DNA of 64,000 nucleotides from Halospina sp040196175 (GTDB lineage Bacteria > Pseudomonadota > Gammaproteobacteria > Pseudomonadales > Oleiphilaceae): NCBI RefSeq assembly GCF_040196175.1, contig NZ_JBEFNF010000010.1, positions 1-64,000 on the forward strand, read 5' to 3'. The stretch's first letter is position 1, and each line of letters opens with the position of its first letter. The position numbers and the translations under genes are program-made. Positions 57,512 to 64,000 of this stretch are shown here, in pieces. The notes under the pieces are model-generated. The model ran no database searches. It saw only the letters and a list, made by a program, of their open reading frames with translations, and was not told the origin of the DNA.

Positions 57512-58741
57512 TCACGCATAGGTATCGATGCCGTCGTCGAGGCTGATGGTGGTCTCACCAGTAGCCACGGAATCATTCTCGCCACTGACCGCGCGGGCAT
57601 CTCCGTTCTCACCACCTTCGCTTTCCGCAGCGCTATCGTCCTCGCCATCAGGAGCCTCTCCGGAAACATCAAAACCGGCCAGACTGAGTCCCTCCTGTTC
57701 AAGCATGTCCCGCAGTCGGCTGCTGTTGAGTTCCAGCATCTCCCGGACCTGTGAGTTCTGAGCATTGACGGTTACCTGGGCCTGATCGTTCTGGACCTGC
57801 ACCCGAACATCGATCGGCCCCATATCAGGGGGATTGAGCTGAATGTCCGCGGACTGGATGCTGCGCCCTGCCAGCCAGGCAATCTTGCCGGCAACCTGTT
57901 CGCTCCACTGTTTCTGTTGCTGGACCGGGGTTTCCACGGTGGTTGTGTACTGGCGGAGTGTGGCGTCACGGGCCGCTTCAGCACGCGTGAAGGTCTGTTG
58001 GGTCAATCCGGAAGCATCACTGTTGCGGCTGTTGGACTCCTGACCGCTGCTGTTCTCCACAGCCAAAAGCCGCAACCCCTCAAAACGCAGATCGGTGCTG
58101 CTGGCGTCGCTCTTCTGGGCATTCTGGCCATTCATAGCCATCCCGGAGAGCAGATTCTCCAGGAATTTACTGGTGCTGTTGCGGACGCTGCCATCATGCC
58201 CACCCACACCTCCATCCAGGCTTGTGAGCGCCGTCAGTGGCAAACCATTGCCTCCCCCGCTGCCCGCGCCAGGATTTTTGTCGTTACCCTGAAAGCCATT
58301 CAACCCGGCAAGTGCCGCCATCACGCCCTGCTGTTCGCCGTTGGTCAGGTTCTCCAACTGCTGCAGCCAATCAGCCTCGCCTTCAGATTCCGGATTGAGA
58401 TCAAGCTCACCAGCGAAGAGAGCCTGTAGACTTTCCAGACCGCTTCCGTCCTGCCCTTGCAGCAGGCTCGACAGCTGTTCCAGCGGAATGCCCTGGCCTT
58501 CACGCCCCTCGAGCGCAAGCTGCAAGCCGCCATCGTCACCCCGCACGATGCGTCCCACAACGTTGCCTTCGCCATTGCGCAGCACATCTCCGGGTTTAAG
58601 TCCCTGGGTGCCGGCACTGCCCCCCATCACATCACGGTGCAGTTCACCGAAAGCGGACCCATCGGCCCCCTTACCATCACCTCCATTGCCGGAGCGACCG
58701 GAAACGGAAGCCAGATCGGAGCGAATATCGGGCATTTGCAT
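57512..58741 (-). CDS. fliK: Flagellar hook-length control protein FliK
   Basis: 409 residues. Gly/Ser/Asn-rich N-terminal two thirds and a C-terminal FliK_C domain (IQLNPPDMGPIDVRVQVQNDQAQV, in parts, with LNSSRLRDMLEQEGLSL), followed by an acidic tail. The LNPPxMGPxxV signature is the family hallmark. It measures the hook and signals FlhB to switch substrates. Confidence 0.93.
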   Translation of the reverse strand: MQMPDIRSDLASVSGRSGNGGDGKGADGSAFGELHRDVMGGSAGTQGLKPGDVLRNGEGNVVGRIVRGDDGGLQLALEGREGQGIPLEQLSSLLQGQDGSGLESLQALFAGELDLNPESEGEADWLQQLENLTNGEQQGVMAALAGLNGFQGNDKNPGAGSGGGNGLPLTALTSLDGGVGGHDGSVRNSTSKFLENLLSGMAMNGQNAQKSDASSTDLRFEGLRLLAVENSSGQESNSRNSDASGLTQQTFTRAEAARDATLRQYTTTVETPVQQQKQWSEQVAGKIAWLAGRSIQSADIQLNPPDMGPIDVRVQVQNDQAQVTVNAQNSQVREMLELNSSRLRDMLEQEGLSLAGFDVSGEAPDGEDDSAAESEGGENGDARAVSGENDSVATGETTISLDDGIDTYA

Positions 58742-58791
58742 GGCAGAAACTTGCCTCCTGAATGGATCAGTTCAAGACGTAACGCCATGGA

Positions 58792-58807
58792 AGCAATATG
58801 GGGGCCA
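58792..58807 (-). promoter_or_regulatory. Sigma-54 promoter upstream of fliK
   Basis: Minus strand TGGCCCCCATATTGCT matches TGGCNC-N5-TTGCT with exact spacing. Transcription would start near 58781, 40 bp before the fliK ATG at 58741. It lies just after hptB, separating fliK from the fliH-to-hptB unit. Confidence 0.75.
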
Positions 58808-58827
58808 GATTGAAAAAGCCAGCGCAG

Positions 58828-59175
58828 TCAGCTGCCCTGGAAAGATTCGAGCGCCGCCCGAACAGCGATGAGTTCCTCTTCGATGGCGCCGATACAGGCA
58901 TCGATATCGGAGAGATCCCCGTCACGGCCACGCTGTTCGGCGGTACGGCAGCGCTCGGCAAGTTCCGGCGCGCCAATATTGATGCAACTGCCCTTGAGGC
59001 TGTGCGCCATCTTGCGCACGTTCTCGACATCCCCAGTAGCCGCACCCTGCCGCAGATGATGGATCCGGTCATCCGCATCCTGCAGGAAAGTGTTCACAAG
59101 GATCACGAAATCGCCCCCCATGACTCCCCGAAGCTCCGAAAGGGCGTCATGGTCAATATGCTGCTGTTCACTCAT
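58828..59175 (-). CDS. hptB: Histidine phosphotransfer protein HptB
   Basis: 115 residues from the ATG at 59175. Single Hpt domain with phosphoacceptor His58 in RKMAHSLKGSCINIGA. In Pseudomonas HptB passes phosphate from hybrid kinases to HsbR, controlling HsbA and hence biofilm/motility and FlgM or diguanylate cyclase HsbD. The same three-gene neighbourhood is present here. It follows hsbR by 33 bp. Confidence 0.88.
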   Translation of the reverse strand: MSEQQHIDHDALSELRGVMGGDFVILVNTFLQDADDRIHHLRQGAATGDVENVRKMAHSLKGSCINIGAPELAERCRTAEQRGRDGDLSDIDACIGAIEEELIAVRAALESFQGS

Positions 59176-59208
59176 TGGGGGTACCACCAACTGCCCGGGC
59201 CACGGAAT

Positions 59209-60927
59209 TTACCCGGAACGCCAAGTGTACTTTGCTTCTACACAATTGCCATTTTGATTCCAGCGTACGTCATGGCACAACGCTTGTACAAGCGCGATAC
59301 CGCGACCGGAAAGCTGTTCATGATTCAGCGACGACGCCCCCTCCCGGAACTCGAACCCCGGCCCACTATCAGCAACCGTTACCAGAAGGGTTCCGCCGCC
59401 ATCATCGCCGTGGGCCTGGTGTTCCAGGGTAATCGAAACCCAGCCACTATCAAGCTGCCCCAGAAGGCGCTCGCGCTCGCTGTAATAGCGCGAAAAGCCA
59501 CTCGGGGAGTCTTTGAGTCCCGAAGGCAGACGCAGGACACCGTGCTCCAGAGCATTGCTGAACAATTCCGTTATGACGGTATAAACATCACCACTGAACA
59601 GGCGCAGGCCCGGTACGTCCATGCACACATGCAGCAACAGGGGCACCGGATTGAACTCCGCCAAGGAACGATCGCGGAGATCGTACTGAAGCCGCCACTG
59701 TTCAGGACCAGTACCGGTATCCGGCAGCACCTCGTGCTCCAGAGCGCCCAGAGCCGATTCCTGTACCATCGCCACATCGAGGATAGTGATATCATCCTCG
59801 CTCACCACCCCCTCACCAAACCAGTGTGCTGCATCGCGCAGACAGTCAAACCCCTCGTCCGGCGCCCGACGCTGGCCAATAGCGGCAACCGCACGCTCTT
59901 CGCCGAACATCTCACCTTCCCCGTTGGAACTTTCAATCACGCCGTCCGTGGCCAGCAGCATATGCTCCCCCAGCGCCAGCTTGTGGCGCTCACAGGCAGC
60001 AGAGAAGCGCTCTCCCGGCAGAATCCCCAGAGGCAGATGGCGTGACGGCAGCTCATCCTGAGTTCCGTCATGACGAAGTATCCACGCCGTGGGTAGGCCG
60101 CCGTTCCAGACTTCAGCATCACCAGAGCGCAGATTGAGATCGATCATGGCCGCACAACAGAAAAACCCTGTGGGCAGAATATTCTGGAGCTTGCGGTTCA
60201 TTTCTCTGAGGATATCGCTGATCGCGAACCCCTTCGCCGTCATGCCATAGAAGATCTCCGACATGGGCAGGGCCCCAATGGCGGCCGGCAACCCGTGCCC
60301 GGTGAAATCGCCAACAAAAAGATGCATGCCGCCAGAAGGCTTGGGCGAGGCGAACAGCACATCGCCATTGAAAATGGACATCGGGGACGCCTCGAACCGG
60401 ACATTGTCCGCCTCCAGGCAGCCACGCCCAGCGATATTGTCGAATACCCGACGGGCCAGAGCCTGCTCGCGCATCATCTGGCGATTGCGCTGATCGGTAC
60501 GGTCACGCTCATCCTGAAGGCTCTGATGCAGATCGCGCATACGCTGGAAGGCGTGGATCTTGGCGCGGAGAATCACACGGTTATAGGGCTTGGTCAGGAA
60601 ATCGTCGCCGCCGACCTCCAGACACGAGGCCAGCGACTCGGCGTCACTGAGCGAGGTCAGGAAAATGATGGGGACCAGATCCTCGCCAGCGGCCGCCTTG
60701 ATGAGCCGCGCGGCCTCAAGCCCGTCCATGTTGGGCATGAGCACATCCAACAGCACCATTTGGGGTCGCTGCTGCTCAAAAGCCGCGACCGCCTGGACAC
60801 CGTCCTCCGCCATGATCACCTCATGGCCGTGACGGGTCAGGATGGCCTTGAGGATCATACGGTCACTCTGATTGTCGTCCGCAATCAGTATCCTCAGCGG
60901 GATCGTGGCGCTGGAGTCAGTCGTCAA
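59209..60927 (-). CDS. hsbR: Response regulator with PP2C phosphatase and kinase domains, HsbR
   Basis: 572 residues. REC domain with Asp61 in LLDVLMPNMDG, coiled coil, SpoIIE/PP2C domain (GDVLFASPKPSGGMHLFVGDFTGHGLPAAIG in parts) and a C-terminal RsbW-like HATPase (VITELFSNALEHG, VADSGPGFEFREG). Pseudomonas HsbR dephosphorylates or phosphorylates HsbA depending on input from HptB. Overlaps hsbA by 11 bp. Confidence 0.9.
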   Translation of the reverse strand: MTTDSSATIPLRILIADDNQSDRMILKAILTRHGHEVIMAEDGVQAVAAFEQQRPQMVLLDVLMPNMDGLEAARLIKAAAGEDLVPIIFLTSLSDAESLASCLEVGGDDFLTKPYNRVILRAKIHAFQRMRDLHQSLQDERDRTDQRNRQMMREQALARRVFDNIAGRGCLEADNVRFEASPMSIFNGDVLFASPKPSGGMHLFVGDFTGHGLPAAIGALPMSEIFYGMTAKGFAISDILREMNRKLQNILPTGFFCCAAMIDLNLRSGDAEVWNGGLPTAWILRHDGTQDELPSRHLPLGILPGERFSAACERHKLALGEHMLLATDGVIESSNGEGEMFGEERAVAAIGQRRAPDEGFDCLRDAAHWFGEGVVSEDDITILDVAMVQESALGALEHEVLPDTGTGPEQWRLQYDLRDRSLAEFNPVPLLLHVCMDVPGLRLFSGDVYTVITELFSNALEHGVLRLPSGLKDSPSGFSRYYSERERLLGQLDSGWVSITLEHQAHGDDGGGTLLVTVADSGPGFEFREGASSLNHEQLSGRGIALVQALCHDVRWNQNGNCVEAKYTWRSG

Positions 60928-61225
60928 TCTGGAAAAGCTGCTCGAAGTTGGAAACCGTCAGGATACGGCGCACATCCCCGTTGCAGTTGACGATGCGTAC
61001 ATCGGCTTTCTCTCCTCCGGCGTAATCCCGCAACAGCAGGAGCATGCCCAGCGCGGAACTGTCCAGGTAAGTCGTGTCCCGCATATCAATCACGTAACGG
61101 ACAATCTCCTGCCCTTCGCCCTCATACGCATGGCGGAACGCTTGGTGTGAGCTGAAATCAAACCGCCCCTCAATCCGGATGGTCAGCTCGGAACCATCCC
61201 CTGAGCGCTCTGTGGTAATCGACAT
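60917..61225 (-). CDS. hsbA: Anti-sigma factor antagonist HsbA (STAS domain)
   Basis: 102 residues from the ATG at 61225. STAS fold with YLDSSALGMLLLL; Ser56 is the phosphorylation site, as in HsbA. Unphosphorylated HsbA binds the anti-sigma factor FlgM in Pseudomonas; the phosphorylated form favours biofilm through a diguanylate cyclase. The gap to fliJ (61226-61304) has a 7-bp inverted repeat (61257-61263/61280-61286) of unknown role. Confidence 0.9.
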   Translation of the reverse strand: MSITTERSGDGSELTIRIEGRFDFSSHQAFRHAYEGEGQEIVRYVIDMRDTTYLDSSALGMLLLLRDYAGGEKADVRIVNCNGDVRRILTVSNFEQLFQIDD

Positions 61226-61304
61226 TGTTCCCCCTGTCGTGCACGACCACATCATCCATCAGAGCATAGATCACCATGGTCTGATGTCACGTGGCCGGTT
61301 GCCA

Positions 61305-61760
61305 CTATCCCTGACGCTGACTCGAACGGGCAAAACGCTGGTTGGAAGCCTCGTCCAGCATCTTCTGCTCCTGACGCTCATCCTCACGAGCCTCACGCTG
61401 GCGGCAGGTTTCAATGTAGCGGGCCATACCCTCGCGCCGCTCACGCGCCTGCTGCCACTGCTGCCGGGCCTGCTCCATCGTCTCCCTGTGACGATCGACC
61501 TGCTGTTGCTGCTGACCGATGGCCGCCACCAGCTGGCTGATGAACTGCTGACCGGCCTGTAGCCTTGCCGCGGAGGTGGTTCCCGAGGCCTCATCGCGGA
61601 TCTGCTGCTGGTACTCGCCATGATAGCGTTCCAGCTCTTCAAGCCGCTGTTGCTGCTCCGCCAGCGCCTGCTGGGTCGCCTGGAAGCGCTCCCTGGCCGC
61701 CTGTTCCTTACGGTCCTCAATCTCGAGAACCACCTGCAGTCGCTGCGAACGCCGCTTCAT
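61305..61760 (-). CDS. fliJ: Flagellar export chaperone FliJ
   Basis: 151 residues, almost wholly coiled coil and rich in Gln, Arg and Glu (RKEQAARERFQATQQAL). FliJ is the stalk of the FliI ring and escorts chaperones. Located 10 bp after fliI as usual. Confidence 0.88.
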   Translation of the reverse strand: MKRRSQRLQVVLEIEDRKEQAARERFQATQQALAEQQQRLEELERYHGEYQQQIRDEASGTTSAARLQAGQQFISQLVAAIGQQQQQVDRHRETMEQARQQWQQARERREGMARYIETCRQREAREDERQEQKMLDEASNQRFARSSQRQG

Positions 61761-61770
61761 GAATCACCCA

Positions 61771-63150
61771 TTACTGTGAGCCTGTTTGCGCATTGGCCTT
61801 ATCCGTACTCTGCCCGGAGCCGGCCTCCTGGCCACCCACAATAGCCTCAAGCGCCGTTGCAGCTTCCTCACACCCCGCCCTTTCATTAAGCCCCTGCTGA
61901 AGAAACTGACGCATTTCCGGCATCTTGTCGATAGCCAGATCCGTTTCCGGATCCGTGCCCTTCTGGTAAGCACCAACACTGATGAGATCCCGCGACTGCT
62001 GATAGCGTGAATACAGTTGCTTGAACCGCTGCGCCTGGCGTATATGGGCCTCGGAGACCACATGCGGCATAACCCGGCTTACAGAGCTTTCCACATCAAT
62101 GGCCGGGTAGTGACCTTCCTCGGCCAACTCACGTGAAAGAACCATGTGACCATCGAGTATGGCGCGGGCCGCATCCGCGATGGGGTCCTGCTGGTCATCG
62201 CCCTCGGTCAGCACTGTGTAGAAGGCGGTAATCGAACCACCGTCGCGTTCACCATTACCCGCCCGCTCCACCAGCTGCGGAATGCGCGCGAAAACCGACG
62301 GTGGATACCCTTTGGTGGCGGGCGGCTCACCCACAGCCAGAGCGATTTCACGCTGAGCCTGAGCATAGCGGGTGAGCGAGTCCATCAGAAGCAGCACCTT
62401 ATGGCCTTGATCGCGGAAATGCTCAGCAATACGGGTCGTCAGCATGGCGGCGCGCAGACGCATCAGAGGAGAGTCGTCCGCCGGGGCGGCGACCACCACA
62501 GAGCGGGCAATACCTTCTTCCCCAAGAATTTCCTCAATGAATTCCTTAACCTCGCGGCCCCGCTCACCAATGAGCCCCACCACGATGATGTCGGCCTCGG
62601 TGAAACGAGTCATCATACCCAGCAGCACCGACTTACCCACGCCACTGCCGGCAAAAAGACCCAGGCGCTGACCCTCGCCCACGGTGAGCAGCCCGTTGAT
62701 GGCGCGAATACCCACGTCCATACGTCGCCGTATGGGCGTGCGCTTGAGGGGGTTGATAATGGTACCGGTAAAGGGGACATAACGAGTGGTCTCCAGTGGC
62801 CCCCGGCCATCCAGAGGCTCACCGGCGCCGTCCACAACCCGGCCCAGAAGGCCCTCACCTACCGGCACCCGGCTGGCGCTCTCCATAGGCGTAACCAGAG
62901 CACCCGGGCGCAGGCCGCTGATGGCGGTCAGCGGCATCAGGTAGAGATGGTCATGCTCAAAGCCGACCACTTCGGCCTCCACCTCGGTGTCGTCCTCAGC
63001 CTGGATCAGACAGCGGTCGCCGACTTCCATGGGGCACCCCACACATTCCAGAGTCAGCCCCACCATGCGCGTAAGTCGGCCACTGAGCTCCGGGCCGCTG
63101 GCTTCAGGAAGCGCCTGCGCAAACCGCCCCAGCCGCTCAGAGAGCGCCAT
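61771..63150 (-). CDS. fliI: Flagellum-specific ATP synthase FliI
   Basis: 459 residues from the ATG at 63150, 14 bp inside fliH. Walker A GLFAGSGVGKSVLLG, Walker B VLLLMDSLTRYAQAQ, and the signature SITAFYTVLTEGDDQQDPIAD (in parts). Hexameric ATPase of the export apparatus. The C-terminus is ~20 residues longer and Gln/Thr-rich. Confidence 0.96.
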   Translation of the reverse strand: MALSERLGRFAQALPEASGPELSGRLTRMVGLTLECVGCPMEVGDRCLIQAEDDTEVEAEVVGFEHDHLYLMPLTAISGLRPGALVTPMESASRVPVGEGLLGRVVDGAGEPLDGRGPLETTRYVPFTGTIINPLKRTPIRRRMDVGIRAINGLLTVGEGQRLGLFAGSGVGKSVLLGMMTRFTEADIIVVGLIGERGREVKEFIEEILGEEGIARSVVVAAPADDSPLMRLRAAMLTTRIAEHFRDQGHKVLLLMDSLTRYAQAQREIALAVGEPPATKGYPPSVFARIPQLVERAGNGERDGGSITAFYTVLTEGDDQQDPIADAARAILDGHMVLSRELAEEGHYPAIDVESSVSRVMPHVVSEAHIRQAQRFKQLYSRYQQSRDLISVGAYQKGTDPETDLAIDKMPEMRQFLQQGLNERAGCEEAATALEAIVGGQEAGSGQSTDKANAQTGSQ

Positions 63151-64000
63151 TGTCGTCACCGTTACCGGCTTCAGGCCCGTCGTCAGACTCCAGTACATCC
63201 CGGTGATAGTCGCTCATTTCACCCATCACCGCGCCCAGCTCACTGCGCTCGCCCTCGTCACTATCACTGAGCCGGGTTTCAAGCATTCGTTGCACCTGTT
63301 TCTGGAAACGTTTCTCCACCGTGTAATCCACGAGACTGCGGCTGCTTCCTACCGTGCAGCCCCCAGGGAGAATGTGCTCATCCGGTACCACCGTGGCATT
63401 GCCGGCCACACCCTCAACCGCCTGGCGCACCATTTCCGCATCATCCGGGTGCACCCGGATGCGCATGTCAGTGTCACTGTCCGGCAGGCTCTGGATAGCC
63501 TGTCGCACAATACTGGCGACCTGGGAACTGTCGAACTGGAGTTCCCGGTGGATCACGGAGCGGCTAAGGGCCATGACCAGATTCAGAAGCGCTGCTTCGG
63601 CCGCCTCTTCTTCCTGCCGGATGGGGCGAACCAGCGCGTCCATGATCTGCTGCAGCCGTTGTTCCTGTTGGCGCACCCGTTCGTGCCCCTCCTCATGGCC
63701 CTGCTGCTCCCCGGCCTCTCGCCCTGCGGCATGACCCTCGTCGTAGCCAACCCGGTAGCCTTCACGGGCACCCTGATCCATGCCTTCGGTTTTGCCGGAT
63801 TCGAACCCGGCGTTGTAGCCCTCATCGCGCGCCTCATTGTGGATGGCTTCCAGCTGTTCCGCAGTCAGCGGCTGGACGTCTTTCTGCTCGACTTCTTCCA
63901 CGCCCGCCCGCCGCTGCCCGTTTTCGTCGAGAAGCGGCATTTCCCAGCGCTCATAGGCCGTGAGATCGCCGGAAGGAATCCGGTCGCGATGCGAGTGGCG
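63137..64000 (-). CDS. fliH: Flagellar assembly protein FliH (5' end beyond window)
   Basis: The frame stays open from 63137 to the window edge, so at least 287 residues are visible. Upstream of the internal ATG at 63940 the frame still reads family-like sequence (RIPSGDLTAYERWEMP), so the true start is beyond 64000. A Gly-rich helix with repeated G-x3-G spacing (EGYNAGFESGKTEGMDQG) is the FliH hallmark, followed by the C-terminal FliI-binding domain (HPDDAEMVRQAVEG, GGCTVGSSRSLVDYTVE). It regulates FliI and docks it to the C-ring. Confidence 0.93.
   Translation of the reverse strand, partial: RHSHRDRIPSGDLTAYERWEMPLLDENGQRRAGVEEVEQKDVQPLTAEQLEAIHNEARDEGYNAGFESGKTEGMDQGAREGYRVGYDEGHAAGREAGEQQGHEEGHERVRQQEQRLQQIMDALVRPIRQEEEAAEAALLNLVMALSRSVIHRELQFDSSQVASIVRQAIQSLPDSDTDMRIRVHPDDAEMVRQAVEGVAGNATVVPDEHILPGGCTVGSSRSLVDYTVEKRFQKQVQRMLETRLSDSDEGERSELGAVMGEMSDYHRDVLESDDGPEAGNGDDNGAL

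Noticed and set aside
58741..58756. Plus-strand TGGCA...TTGCC sequence resembling a sigma-54 promoter at the fliK start
   Set aside because: The -24/-12 spacing is one base short and no plus-strand gene follows.
61257..61286. Inverted repeat between fliJ and hsbA considered as a terminator
   Set aside because: Only 7-bp arms with a 16-base loop and no U-run; mentioned with hsbA only.

Overview
The window is chromosomal DNA of a motile, polarly flagellated gammaproteobacterium. The best guess is a Marinobacter- or Pseudomonas-like (Marinobacteraceae/Pseudomonadales) lineage, from three gene orders: lexA-sulA followed by two small conserved genes; a fliH-to-flhB block with hptB-hsbR-hsbA inside it; and flhA-flhF-flhG-fliA-cheYZAB-motCD-parC-parP-cheW-DUF2802 abutting ccmA-I. 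Species cannot be fixed by eye. Most of the window is GC-rich, with long antisense shadow frames. The first ~4.5 kb is visibly AT-richer and has a different origin.

Region 1 (1-4850) is a small integron. Read on the minus strand it has an attI-like double core site (4453-4485), then four gene cassettes separated by attC sites (3527-3602, 1922-1993, 978-1067) and a degenerate terminal site (161-210). A LexA box (4651-4670) and a decayed, frameshifted integrase remnant (4687-4848, plus strand) lie where intI should be. The cassettes encode: (A) a tRNA-like RNA followed by a HEPN-motif protein; (B) a TPR-HEPN protein resembling the LA2681 family; (C) an HNH endonuclease; (D) a third HEPN-motif protein interrupted by an in-frame TAG. 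Three HEPN genes plus a nuclease suggest an anti-phage or toxin-type array. This is the most novel part of the window. A possible IS30-family transposase start lies at the left edge.

Region 2 (4947-9786) is a tight minus-strand LysR regulator / membrane protein / D-amino-acid dehydrogenase-like / queuosine-tRNA mannosyltransferase-like operon, divergent from fpr. Then come a small unknown gene whose ribosome-binding site is buried in a long hairpin, and a chemoreceptor.

Region 3 (11913-19054) is an SOS region: a LexA box before imuA-imuB-dnaE2 (mutagenic translesion synthesis), a DUF6231-like gene, acylphosphatase, and lexA-sulA behind two LexA boxes. Together with the integron box, three transcription units in the window appear LexA-controlled.

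Region 4 (19048-28760) holds two small conserved genes, a response regulator with a CheC-like domain coupled to a PAS-GGDEF cyclase, the large NAD-glutamate dehydrogenase, and an orphan batD.

Region 5 (28757-35552) is the complete System I cytochrome c maturation operon ccmABCDEFGHI (minus strand).

Region 6 (35637-64000) is the chemotaxis and flagellar cluster. It comprises a FliK-like/FlhB-C-terminal-like pair, then on the minus strand fliH (cut by the window end), fliI, fliJ, hsbA, hsbR, hptB, fliK, fliL-M-N-O-P-Q-R, flhB, flhA, flhF, flhG, fliA, cheY-Z-A-B, motC, motD, parC, parP, cheW and a DUF2802 gene. Three well-matched sigma-54 promoters sit before fliK, fliL and flhA. The products build the export apparatus and C-ring, set flagellar number and pole, run the chemotaxis array and its polar placement, and connect to the HptB/HsbR/HsbA output switch.
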